Assembly: GCF_000763295.1 (NCBI RefSeq)
Contig: NZ_JRJE01000004.1
Coordinates: 266,664 to 330,663, forward strand
From: Thalassospira australica
GTDB lineage: Bacteria > Pseudomonadota > Alphaproteobacteria > Rhodospirillales > Thalassospiraceae
Direction: 5' to 3'
DNA length: 64,000 nucleotides
Notes under the pieces: model-generated
The model's input: the letters and a program-made list of their open reading frames with translations, nothing else
Databases searched by the model: none
Told to the model about the DNA's origin: nothing
Part shown: piece by piece, positions 37,936 to 45,508 of the stretch
How the letters are laid out: the number at the start of each line of letters is the position of its first letter
Numbering within the stretch: the stretch's first letter is position 1
Position numbers and translations under genes: made by a program

Positions 37936-38136
37936 ATGAAACCCCGCCCGGACGGCATGAACCTTGACGATCCGGACGATGAAGATGAAGACGACGATGC
38001 GCAAACAGCGGCCCCCTGGCATCGCGACATCTGGGGCGATCTGGACGAACGGTTCCTCGGAGATGGAACTGGCCATTCCGGGCAGGACGGTCCGAACGAC
38101 GACGATGACGGTGAAGAGACAGAGGACGAAGCATGA
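37936..38136 (+). CDS. Small highly acidic protein in the reb operon
   Basis: This 66-residue protein has two runs of Asp/Glu (LDDPDDEDEDDD near residue 10, NDDDDGEETEDE at the end) around a short aromatic segment PWHRDIWGDLDERFLG. It starts 2 bases after the previous stop with no ribosome site, so it must rely on coupling; ATG 37957 is a possible internal start. Its stop overlaps the next reb start (ATGA). The tight coupling on both sides argues that it is translated. The charge suggests that it binds basic partners such as the tail of protein 4, or acts as a pH-responsive element. It resembles no family I know. Confidence 0.65.
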   Translation: MKPRPDGMNLDDPDDEDEDDDAQTAAPWHRDIWGDLDERFLGDGTGHSGQDGPNDDDDGEETEDEA

Positions 38137-38360
38137 ATGATATCGTCAACCCACAAGTCACCGATGCTGTCACCCAGACCAACGTCAAGGTTCTGGGTGA
38201 AAGCCCCGCACAGGCGGTTTCCATTGCCATGCAGTCGCATTCACATGCCACGGGACTGGCGATGGAAAACGCAACGCTGACCCAGGGCAACATGCAGCAG
38301 GTCGTCAATACGGCGACATCAAAGCTCGTAGCGATGATCACAGCCCAGGCAGGCGGGTAA
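38133..38360 (+). CDS. RebB family R-body protein 5 (short)
   Basis: This 75-residue protein is the shortest member. It starts almost at the core: NPQVTDAVTQTNVKVLGESP, then AQAVSIAMQSHSHATGLAME, NATLTQGNMQQ. It lacks the second half (QAATNQG...YSV) of the main subunits and ends in VAMITAQAGG. ATGA overlap with the acidic protein gene and GAGGA upstream. A short subunit could cap or regulate ribbon growth; that is speculation. Confidence 0.88.
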   Translation: MNDIVNPQVTDAVTQTNVKVLGESPAQAVSIAMQSHSHATGLAMENATLTQGNMQQVVNTATSKLVAMITAQAGG

Positions 38361-38374
38361 TCCGATGAATTTGA

Positions 38375-38398
38375 TCACAAACCTTCGCGTTGCCCGTC
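38375..38398 (+). promoter_or_regulatory. R-body promoter motif F
   Basis: TCACA 38375-38379, 15 bases, CGTC 38395-38398. It lies 42 bases before the sixth reb gene, with a hairpin and T-run in between. Confidence 0.65.
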
Positions 38399-38407
38399 TA
38401 AAGATGT

Positions 38408-38429
38408 GCGGTCATCCGGACCGCTTTTT
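38408..38429 (+). terminator. Leader hairpin with T-run directly before a reb ribosome site
   Basis: GCGGTC, loop ATCCG, GACCGC, TTTTT, and then GGAGG two bases later. It could end read-through from the upstream operon or act as an attenuator of the new transcript from motif F, which would begin only a few bases before it. Confidence 0.6.
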
Positions 38430-38440
38430 CGGAGGATAAC

Positions 38441-38764
38441 ATGGCTATTCCAACACCGGTGAACGGTCAGATTACCGACGCAGTCACCCAAAGTTCAGTC
38501 AGTGTTCTTGGATCCGCACCCGCCAATGCGATGGGCTCGATCTATCAAAGTGCGGCACATTCAACATCCATCCTGTTTCAAAATGCCGTGCAGGCACAGC
38601 AACAGGCATCAATGTGTTCGCAGGCGGCAACCAACCAGGGCGTGATGCAGCTTTACTCTGTCAACACGATGGCTGGCGCACAGGCCACCGCAAAACTCGG
38701 ACGGTCTGACAACAGCGATACGCTTTTGACACTTCTCGTAATTTTGGCAGCAACCCGCCGCTAG
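38441..38764 (+). CDS. RebB family R-body protein 6
   Basis: This 107-residue protein has the same length as protein 1 and the same first 17 residues (MAIPTPVNGQITDAVTQ), but the codons differ at many third positions, so the similarity is held by selection and not by recent copying. QAATNQGVMQLYSVNTMAG is also shared. SVLGSAPANAMG replaces the KVLGDAPAMAMG of protein 1. GGAGGATAAC precedes the ATG. The tail LVILAATRR is more hydrophobic than in protein 1. Confidence 0.92.
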   Translation: MAIPTPVNGQITDAVTQSSVSVLGSAPANAMGSIYQSAAHSTSILFQNAVQAQQQASMCSQAATNQGVMQLYSVNTMAGAQATAKLGRSDNSDTLLTLLVILAATRR

Positions 38765-38823
38765 GCACCTGACCCGCCGGCGCATCTGCGAACCGGCAAT
38801 GGTCACAAACATGAGGGCGTGAA

Positions 38824-39087
38824 ATGGCAGACAACACCCCTGTAAATTCACAAATCACCGACGCGGTGACACAGAACAACGTCAAGGTTCTGGGTGAAGC
38901 GCCGGCACAGGCCATGGGCCTTGTGTATCAGACGATGGCCCATTCCATCAGTCTGTCGATGCAAAACGCCATGCAAACCCAAGGCGGGCTGCAACAGATT
39001 GGCAACGCCGTAACGTCCAGCGCCTGCAAGATGATCTTGGACAGTTCCGGGGGCGGCATGGGCGGCAAAGGCGGCGAAGGCGGCTGA
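38824..39087 (+). CDS. RebB family R-body protein 7 (Gly-rich tail)
   Basis: This is an 87-residue protein. The core is NSQITDAVTQNNVKVLGEAP, then AQAMGLVYQTMAHSISLSMQ, NAMQTQGGLQQIGNAV. The tail SSGGGMGGKGGEGG is a flexible Gly repeat not seen in the others. It resembles protein 5 in lacking the second half. GAGGG lies upstream; no promoter motif, so it is probably co-transcribed with protein 6. Confidence 0.9.
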   Translation: MADNTPVNSQITDAVTQNNVKVLGEAPAQAMGLVYQTMAHSISLSMQNAMQTQGGLQQIGNAVTSSACKMILDSSGGGMGGKGGEGG

Positions 39088-39191
39088 CCGGATCTGACTG
39101 ACAAGCCCCCTGATCACGCACAACCACCGCACGGGCGCGCATTTTGCGTCACATGTGCAAGTCTACCCACCAGCCCCGCACGAGGTTTACG

Positions 39192-39797
39192 ATGGCAGAC
39201 GATGACAACACCGCAAACGACAGCTCGAAAACCGAAAGCGACGATGCAAGCAAAACCAACGGTGATGATAGCACGTCAAATGCAGCCTCAAGTACGGACA
39301 GCAGCAAAGCCGAGGCTGGCGGCAAATCCGATGACAGCGGTTCAGCCAGCGGCTCCGGCGATGATAGCAGCAGCTCGGAAAGCGGGTCAGACAGTGGGTC
39401 AGAAAGTGGTTCGGATGGATCTGATGCAGGCAGCGCATCTGGCACCCCGCCGCTTAGCACCGCGCTTAATCCGCAAATTGTTCAGGCCGTCGGCACCACC
39501 AACCACGCTGTTTTGAACGGGGCCATCCCCGGTGCAAACGGGGTTGCCTATCAAAAAGTCTCCCAGGCGGCGGCCTATGCGGTTCAGGATTCAACCGATT
39601 ATCTGCGCAACATCATGTCAATGGCATCCGCCACCACCGGTGTCGCCATGCAACAGATGCTCGCGACAAAGGAAGTTGATCCCTATTCCAAAATCATCGA
39701 AGCCGCAACCAAGGCAGTCGGTGACGCCCAAACCACCTTTTCAAAGGTCGGCACGTCTGCCAGTTCAGTGGTGAAGGACTTTGATAATCTGGCCTGA
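39192..39797 (+). CDS. RebB-like protein 8 with Ser/Asp-rich N-terminal extension
   Basis: This is a 201-residue protein. The first 90 residues are a Ser/Asp/Gly/Ala low-complexity region (units such as SGSDSGSESGSDGSD), acidic and surely disordered. Residues 95-165 match the Reb fold loosely: LNPQIVQAVGTTNHAVLNGA, then GANGVAYQKVSQAAAYAVQD. A further helix ends at VVKDFDNLA. ATG 39192 has GAGG upstream; an earlier ATG at 39144 does not. It is the last gene of the locus and is convergent with the cyclase gene five bases away. The extension may tether or space the ribbon. Confidence 0.82.
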   Translation: MADDDNTANDSSKTESDDASKTNGDDSTSNAASSTDSSKAEAGGKSDDSGSASGSGDDSSSSESGSDSGSESGSDGSDAGSASGTPPLSTALNPQIVQAVGTTNHAVLNGAIPGANGVAYQKVSQAAAYAVQDSTDYLRNIMSMASATTGVAMQQMLATKEVDPYSKIIEAATKAVGDAQTTFSKVGTSASSVVKDFDNLA

Positions 39798-39802
39798 AAG
39801 AA

Positions 39803-41107
39803 CTAGCCCGCGCGCATCAGTTCAATCCGGTGGCAGGCTTCCGAGAAGTCCGGGGCAAACAGCTTGACGCTGACCCCGGTTCCCTGAAGTTCATAAGCCC
39901 CCATCTCTGCTGTCGGGCAGGAAATGAAGCTTGCGACGGTCTGGCTGACCAGAACCCGTTTGCCAAGCTGTTTGGTAAGCTGCTCGATACGGGCTGCCTC
40001 ATTGGCCGCCTGACCAACCACGGTAAAGTCCACACGCTCAGACACACCGACATTGCCGTAAATCACATCCCCGACATGCATGCCCAGCCCGTAATCAAAC
40101 GGCAATTTGCCTTCGGCTTCACGTTTGGCATTAAGCTCATCGATGTTCAATTGTGCTTCGGCCGCGGCATAGAGTGCAGACACACAGGCATTTTCAAGAT
40201 TGTTGTCATCCTCATCAATCGGGAAAATCGCCAATGTCGCATCCCCGATATAACGCAGAACCTGCCCACCGTGTTTGAGCACTGCCCCGGCGGTCGCGGC
40301 AAAGAAATCGTTCATTTCGCCAAGAAAGGCATCGTCACCCACATGGGTCGCAACCGATGTTGAATTGCGCATATCGGAAAACCAGATCACGGCGCGGGTT
40401 TTGGTGCTATCGCCCAGTTTGATCTGACCATTGCGCACACGCCCACCCGCGTCCGAGCCAAGATAAGTCTCAAGGATGGTGCTGGTTTCTTCATGGTTGA
40501 TGCGCATCTTGCACGACACGGCAAAACGACGCTGAATCCCTGACAGGATTGCAAGGTCCTCGTCCGAGAAACCGCTGGGTCGACGGGTCAGATAGGTCAT
40601 GAAAATGCGGTTGCTGTTAAGCGTGCTGTCACGGTCGGTGACAAACGGTGTCATCAGGGCATAGTAATCGGTGCCGCGTCTTTTACGGAAACTTTCAAGG
40701 ACCGGGAAATCAACAACAGCACTTGGACCAATGAGATGACGGCGCATAAAGCTGACGTCATTTTCAAGCATCCACTTCATCGGGCTTTCGGTCCAGCCAT
40801 TGTCTTTTTCATCGTCGCCCATGTGGTTGGTGCGTTCGATCTGGCCATTTTCCTTGGTCCAGATATAGGAAACACCTTCGTAAAGCGGATGCAGGGTTTT
40901 AAATGAAACCATCACCCGGTCAACGGGGATGCCCGACGCGACAAGGCGGCTTGCCATGCCTGAAAGAAGGTCCTTGATGTCGGTATCATCAAGTGCACAT
41001 TCCATCAGCCAGTCATTGACAGATCGCACGAAACCGCGCGCAGCTTGCGCGTTGTTGGTACCAGGTAGCGCGGTTACCACACCTGTCGAGTTCTGATCAT
41101 TGCCCAT
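39803..41107 (-). CDS. Class III adenylate/guanylate cyclase
   Basis: This is a 434-residue soluble protein. The C-terminal cyclase domain (about 225-415) has the metal-binding Asp in WFSDMRNSTS and the second one in IGDATLAIF. The transition-state Asn and Arg are in VDFTVVGQAANEAARIEQL. The lysine usual for adenine recognition is replaced (LRYIGD), so the base specificity is not certain, although cAMP is most common. The N-terminal 210 residues look like a GAF-like sensor (VMVSFKTLHPLYEGVSYIW, YYALMTPFVTD). There are no membrane segments. GGAGCGG lies upstream of the ATG. It converges with the R-body locus and may or may not be related to it. Confidence 0.88.
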   Translation of the reverse strand: MGNDQNSTGVVTALPGTNNAQAARGFVRSVNDWLMECALDDTDIKDLLSGMASRLVASGIPVDRVMVSFKTLHPLYEGVSYIWTKENGQIERTNHMGDDEKDNGWTESPMKWMLENDVSFMRRHLIGPSAVVDFPVLESFRKRRGTDYYALMTPFVTDRDSTLNSNRIFMTYLTRRPSGFSDEDLAILSGIQRRFAVSCKMRINHEETSTILETYLGSDAGGRVRNGQIKLGDSTKTRAVIWFSDMRNSTSVATHVGDDAFLGEMNDFFAATAGAVLKHGGQVLRYIGDATLAIFPIDEDDNNLENACVSALYAAAEAQLNIDELNAKREAEGKLPFDYGLGMHVGDVIYGNVGVSERVDFTVVGQAANEAARIEQLTKQLGKRVLVSQTVASFISCPTAEMGAYELQGTGVSVKLFAPDFSEACHRIELMRAG

Positions 41108-41316
41108 CGTCCGCTCCGTCCATCCGTATTCTTAATTGTTGCATCGCCTAGATAGAACAGCAATGCAAATTCGCAATTGTTGATTTGGAAACATTGATTT
41201 TCTCGCCACATAAATGACTATTGGTCATTAGTATTGCAAGGGCAATTCGACAAAAACCGGCAGCCCCTTGCTCCACCGGAAACATCCGGCGACCAAAGAG
41301 GTGCAATATCAGTGTT

Positions 41317-42948
41317 TTAGGGGCGTGCGGGCGGCAGGTAAATACGTGCCAGAAGTCCGCCCTGCGGGGCATCTTCAAGATAAATTTCCCCGCCATGTGC
41401 CCGAACGGCGGTTCGTGCAATCGCCATCCCCAGGCCAATGCCACCGGTGTCACGATTGCGTGATTCCTCAACCCGGAAGAAAGGCTCAAACACCTGTTCG
41501 CGCTGATCAATGGCGATGCCCGGGCCGTCATCGGCAATTTCGATCCACAATCCGCCGTCGTCGGCATCGCGTACAGTCACCTCGACCGTGGTCGCAAACT
41601 TCAGCGCATTGGATACCAGATTGCCAAACGCCCGTTTAATCGACAAAGGCCGACACGGATAGACCCGCGCTTCGACGGAACCGGCAAAATGGATTGGTCG
41701 TCCGGTTTCAGCCAAATCCTCGACCGCAGATTCAACAAGGGCAGTCAAATCAATCTTGCGGGTTTCCTCATTGGCAGTTTCTTCGCGGGCAAAGGTCATG
41801 GCCGCTTCGACCATTTGTTCCATCTCGTCCAGTGTTTCAATGATCCGTGCCCGGTTTTCAGGATCATCGACAAATTCTGCGCGCAAACGCAAAGACGTAA
41901 TCGGCGTACGCAAATCGTGCGAAATCGCAGCCAGCATCCGTGTACGATCTTCGACAAACCGTTTAAGGCGTGCGGTCATGCGGTTAAACGCCTTGGCCGC
42001 ACGGCGGATTTCAATCGGACCGGTTTCAGGAACCGGTTCGGGATAATCACCGCGCCCGACCCGGTCCGCCGCCTGGGTCAACAATCCCCAGGACCTTGAT
42101 ATGCGCCGGGCCAGCACAAATGCGATCACCGCAATCACCACGGCAGAAAGCAAAACGCGCAACAGATTATCGACCACAAACCTTGGCGGGGGCATCATGC
42201 CGCCGATCATGGCTTCCAGCCAGACGGTTGACGACGCGACCGTGCCGTCTGCATGGGTGACAGTCGATGTGATCGGCACGACAAGCTGCATGACCGGAGA
42301 CGCGTGACAGTCAAAACGTTCCATATAGCGCAAAGCCCAAGGGGCTTTTATGCCACCATAAGGCCGGTCATGTGCGTTTTCCGGATGTTCGAACCTTTCA
42401 CCGCGGGCTTCCTTCGCATCTTCAAGAACGTCTTCTGCGTCTTCTGCATCCTTGTAATCCGCATTTCCCGAAGATGATGCATGGCCGTTCATAAACACAT
42501 TTTTGGCTTGAAGCAGCGATTTTTTGTGCTTCCAACAGGCATCCTCGGACAGAACAAAAACCTGTGCAGGATTATCGGGCGTGGTACCAAGAAATGCGTT
42601 TAGCCGGTCACTTAACCCACCTTCATCATGGCTGCCCCCACGGCCTTTGCCGGTGCTGTCGGGCAGTTCGGCCGGATCAAGGACACGCAACCGGGTTTGC
42701 GCCGATTGCGCAACACGCAAAACATCGCGCCAGTTTTCCTGTGGCGTGGTGGTCAGTATCCGTGAAATCGCCGCCACACGGGACAATGCATTGCCACGAC
42801 GTTCAGATGCCACGGCATCGCGGCGCTCGTCTGCCAGCATGACCCCAAGCACGATATGGGTAAGTATAATCGCCCCCAGCAACAGACACACAAGCTGCGC
42901 GGTCAGGCTTTGCGGCCACAGACGTTTTATCAGGCGGCGTCTGTTCAT
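41317..42948 (-). CDS. Sensor histidine kinase (EnvZ-like)
   Basis: This is a 543-residue membrane kinase. Membrane segments lie at about 16-38 and 265-285 (NLLRVLLSAVVIAVIAFVLA). Between them is a periplasmic domain with an acidic insertion (DYKDAEDAEDVLEDAKEARG). A HAMP linker follows, the phosphorylated His is in ISHDLRTPITSLRLR near residue 344, the N box is FGNLVSNALKFA, and the G boxes are DDGPGIA and GGIGLGMAIA. Its start overlaps the stop of the response regulator gene (ATGA). The signal is unknown. Confidence 0.93.
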   Translation of the reverse strand: MNRRRLIKRLWPQSLTAQLVCLLLGAIILTHIVLGVMLADERRDAVASERRGNALSRVAAISRILTTTPQENWRDVLRVAQSAQTRLRVLDPAELPDSTGKGRGGSHDEGGLSDRLNAFLGTTPDNPAQVFVLSEDACWKHKKSLLQAKNVFMNGHASSSGNADYKDAEDAEDVLEDAKEARGERFEHPENAHDRPYGGIKAPWALRYMERFDCHASPVMQLVVPITSTVTHADGTVASSTVWLEAMIGGMMPPPRFVVDNLLRVLLSAVVIAVIAFVLARRISRSWGLLTQAADRVGRGDYPEPVPETGPIEIRRAAKAFNRMTARLKRFVEDRTRMLAAISHDLRTPITSLRLRAEFVDDPENRARIIETLDEMEQMVEAAMTFAREETANEETRKIDLTALVESAVEDLAETGRPIHFAGSVEARVYPCRPLSIKRAFGNLVSNALKFATTVEVTVRDADDGGLWIEIADDGPGIAIDQREQVFEPFFRVEESRNRDTGGIGLGMAIARTAVRAHGGEIYLEDAPQGGLLARIYLPPARP

Positions 42949-43670
42949 TTCTCCGCCACCTCGCAGGTAAACATGTATCCCCCGCCCCAGACGGTTTTGA
43001 TCAGGGTCGGGTTTTTCGCATCATGTTCGATCTTTTTGCGCAGACGGCTGACCTGATTATCAATGCTGCGATCAAACGGAATGGCTTCACGCCCGCGTGT
43101 CAGATCAAGCAACTGGTCGCGGTTAAGCACCATGTTGGGATGTTCGACAAAGGCGCAAAGCAAGCCGTATTCACCGGCACTAAGCGGGACCATCACATCA
43201 TTGGCATCGCGCAGTTCATGGCGCGTGCGATCAAGTATCCAGCGATCAAAATGAACCTGCCCACCGGGCAGAGGTCCCTTGCGCCCGACCGGAAGACTTT
43301 GGGCACGTCGCATCACGGCTTTTACGCGCGCAAGCAATTCGCGCGGATTAAACGGCTTTGCCAGATAATCATCCGCCCCCATTTCAAGCCCGATGATGCG
43401 GTCGGTTTCCTCGCCAAGGGCGGTCAGCATGACCACTGGCACATCATGATTTTCCCGCAGCCAGCGACACAGGCTGAGCCCATCTTCGCCCGGCATCATC
43501 AAATCAAGGACAATCAGATCCGGGGCGATGTCATCAGCCATCAACTTCCGCAACTCACGACCATCGGATGCCAGAGACACACGGTATTCGTGCTGGCGCA
43601 AATATCGCCCAAGAAGGTCACGAATATCGCGATGGTCATCAACAACAAGAATATGGGGCTGGTCGCTCAT
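42945..43670 (-). CDS. OmpR family response regulator
   Basis: This is a 241-residue regulator. The receiver domain has the acid pair Asp11-Asp12, the phosphorylation site Asp56 in LIVLDLMMPGEDG and the Lys in DDYLAKPFNPREL. The winged-helix domain (140-236) ends with RSIDNQVSRLRKKIE and TVWGGGYMFTCEV. It is co-translated with the kinase and divergent from the secreted protein at 43882, which is its nearest candidate target. Confidence 0.94.
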   Translation of the reverse strand: MSDQPHILVVDDHRDIRDLLGRYLRQHEYRVSLASDGRELRKLMADDIAPDLIVLDLMMPGEDGLSLCRWLRENHDVPVVMLTALGEETDRIIGLEMGADDYLAKPFNPRELLARVKAVMRRAQSLPVGRKGPLPGGQVHFDRWILDRTRHELRDANDVMVPLSAGEYGLLCAFVEHPNMVLNRDQLLDLTRGREAIPFDRSIDNQVSRLRKKIEHDAKNPTLIKTVWGGGYMFTCEVAEK

Positions 43671-43881
43671 AAGGGGTCCTGAAATCAGATTACGTCGCTT
43701 CTTGATCCTAACCTAACGCGTCGATGTCCATCCCAGAAACAGCAATTTGTATCAGATTGTCGCATTTCGTCATTTTGACAAACCTTGCGACCAATTTGCC
43801 GGTTTTCCGGGATCATTTCGCGACAATCATCAGCGATAACAGGCCTCAACGAACGATCCCCCACCCAAAAGAGGTTTTATC

Positions 43882-44541
43882 ATGAAACACAAAAATGCTT
43901 TGAAACTTGCCGCTGCCCTGATTGCCACAAGCATTCTCGCAACACCGATTGCAACAGCATATGCCGCCCCGGGCGGACATGGCGCACAAAGTGAATGGGC
44001 GATGTTTGACGGCGGTTCCCCAAAAGGAAAATTTGAAGGGAAACACAGCGAACATCACAAAGGCGAAAAATCGCATCGTGAAAACCGTGAACGTGCCGTG
44101 CCACTGACCCCGGGCGAGGCCCGCATCCTGATGGACGCGATGCTGCTGAAAACCGGTACGGTCAACCTGACAACCGGCGACGCCCTTATGGCCGAAGAAC
44201 CGGGCAAGATTGATGTTTTGCTGGTCAATGCCGAAGGCAATGTCGTTAAAGTCGTCAAGTTTGATGCCAAAAGCGGCCATATGGAACGCAGTCAACGCCG
44301 CGAGTTGCGCAAGCTGATGGCGCGCCCCGATCCGTCGGACCGCTACAACCGCAGTTACAACACCGATCAGATCACCCTTCTGGCCAATGCCATGGTCATC
44401 CGGTTTGGCAACGGGGATCTGAAAATTGGGGATATCACCGAAACCCCGCGTGGAACGTATAACGCGACCGTCACCAATCAGGCCGGTGACATTGTTCGCG
44501 AAATGGAACTCAGCCGTGTGACTGGCCGTCCGATCAGCTAA
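43882..44541 (+). CDS. Exported basic protein of unknown function
   Basis: This is a 219-residue protein with a signal peptide (MKHKNALKL to TAYAAPG). The early mature region is rich in His, Lys and Glu (KFEGKHSEHHKGEKSHREN). Residues 75-135 and 150-215 look like two repeats of one fold: TPGEARILMDAMLLKTGTVN and TDQITLLANAMVIRFGNGDL. Both are followed by a beta strand pair (KIDVLLVNAEGNVVKVV, TYNATVTNQAGDIVREM). It is divergent from the two-component genes, so it may be their target or a periplasmic feedback protein. No known family was recognised. Confidence 0.75.
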   Translation: MKHKNALKLAAALIATSILATPIATAYAAPGGHGAQSEWAMFDGGSPKGKFEGKHSEHHKGEKSHRENRERAVPLTPGEARILMDAMLLKTGTVNLTTGDALMAEEPGKIDVLLVNAEGNVVKVVKFDAKSGHMERSQRRELRKLMARPDPSDRYNRSYNTDQITLLANAMVIRFGNGDLKIGDITETPRGTYNATVTNQAGDIVREMELSRVTGRPIS

Positions 44542-44621
44542 TCCAACGGCCAAACACACCTGAAACCGTCCCCACCCCGGTCCGGGCACTTCCCCCCAAC
44601 CGATAGCCCGGACCACTCCCT

Positions 44622-44655
44622 GCGCCCTCAAGGTTTTCCTTGAGGGCGTTTTTTG
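44622..44655 (+). terminator. Terminator after the secreted protein
   Basis: GCCCTCAAGG, loop TTTT, CCTTGAGGGC, GTTTTTTG: a perfect ten-pair stem. Confidence 0.92.
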
Positions 44656-44748
44656 TTCAATATCATGGGCATATAACAGATTTGGGTTTGACCACCCTGC
44701 TAGCACCGATCATTCTTCGCATTTGATATCCCCACGAAAGAACCATTG

Positions 44749-45201
44749 ATGACAACCATCGCCCTTAAACCAACGCCGCGCACCGCCACCCTTGATGACA
44801 TTCCGGCCCTGACGAAACTTTGGCAGGAAACCGGGCTTTATCGCCCCTACAACCCGCCGGAATGGGATGTAAAATTTGCCCTGAACGCGGCAGAGGCAAC
44901 ACTTCTGGTCTGGGAAGATAACAGTGATAACATTATGGGTTCGGTGATGGTCGGCCACGATGGTCATCGCGGCTGGATCTATTACCTTGCCGTTATGCCC
45001 AGCCACCAGAAATCGGGACTGGGTCGCACCCTGATGGAAATCGGCGAGAACTGGTTGCGTGACCAGGGTGTCTGGCGCATGCAGTTGATGGTCCGCTCGG
45101 AAAACCGTGCAACGCAGGACTTCTATCGCCATCTTGGCTATCGCGCGCTTGACGTGACCGTCATGCAAAAGGATATCGACACACCGCCTGCCGATCGCTG
45201 A
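44749..45201 (+). CDS. GNAT family N-acetyltransferase (YpeA-like)
   Basis: This is a 150-residue acetyltransferase. The acetyl-CoA loop is AVMPSHQKSGLGRTLMEIGE (Q-x-x-G-L/I-G) near residue 85, and the C-terminal NRATQDFYRHLGY motif is intact. The length and pattern fit small single-domain GNAT proteins such as YpeA, whose substrates are undefined. ATG 44749 is chosen; a TTG one codon earlier is unlikely. The ribosome site is weak. Confidence 0.88.
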   Translation: MTTIALKPTPRTATLDDIPALTKLWQETGLYRPYNPPEWDVKFALNAAEATLLVWEDNSDNIMGSVMVGHDGHRGWIYYLAVMPSHQKSGLGRTLMEIGENWLRDQGVWRMQLMVRSENRATQDFYRHLGYRALDVTVMQKDIDTPPADR

Positions 45202-45220
45202 TCACGGGAATAAGCCGATC

Positions 45221-45505
45221 ATGAAACCTGAAAAGCTGCGCAATATCGGCCCGACATCATCGCGTGAGTTGCGCGAAATCGGGATTAAAACCCGTGACCA
45301 GCTTGTCACCACAGGGATTGAGGAAACAACACGCCGGTTGCTGTTTCGCTTTGGCAGCGAAAAGAAGATCAGCGTGAATTACCTTTATGCGCTTGAAGGT
45401 GCCATCCACGATCATGATTGGCGCGATATTACGCCGCCCCGCAAGGAAGAACTGCGCAGGATGCTTGAACCCCTGCGCAGTGAGCTGACCGTTAACCGGT
45501 CCTAG
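45221..45505 (+). CDS. TfoX/Sxy C-terminal-domain protein
   Basis: This 94-residue protein consists only of the TfoX C-terminal domain: LRNIGPTSSRELREIGIKTR, a helix-hairpin-helix-like start, and NYLYALEGAIHDHDWRDI. Full TfoX controls competence genes, but stand-alone C-terminal domains are common and of unknown role. It lies 19 bases after the acetyltransferase and is probably co-transcribed. It converges with glpD. Confidence 0.88.
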   Translation: MKPEKLRNIGPTSSRELREIGIKTRDQLVTTGIEETTRRLLFRFGSEKKISVNYLYALEGAIHDHDWRDITPPRKEELRRMLEPLRSELTVNRS

Positions 45506-45508
45506 AGT

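Noticed and set aside
38779..38823. Seventh copy of the R-body promoter motif before the gene at 38824
   Set aside because: TCACA occurs at about 38801, but the second block 15 bases on is not CGTC and it would run into the start codon. Treated as chance.
36301..39087. CRISPR array or satellite repeats, suspected from recurring similar segments
   Set aside because: The recurring segments are paralogous rebB coding regions of 75-111 codons with different third positions. There are no short identical repeats with unique spacers.
39803..41316. Right-hand attachment site of an R-body island
   Set aside because: I looked for a repeat of the tRNA-Thr 3' end (GTTCAAATCC...CCAGCACCA) after the last reb gene and found none. 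No integrase is in the window.
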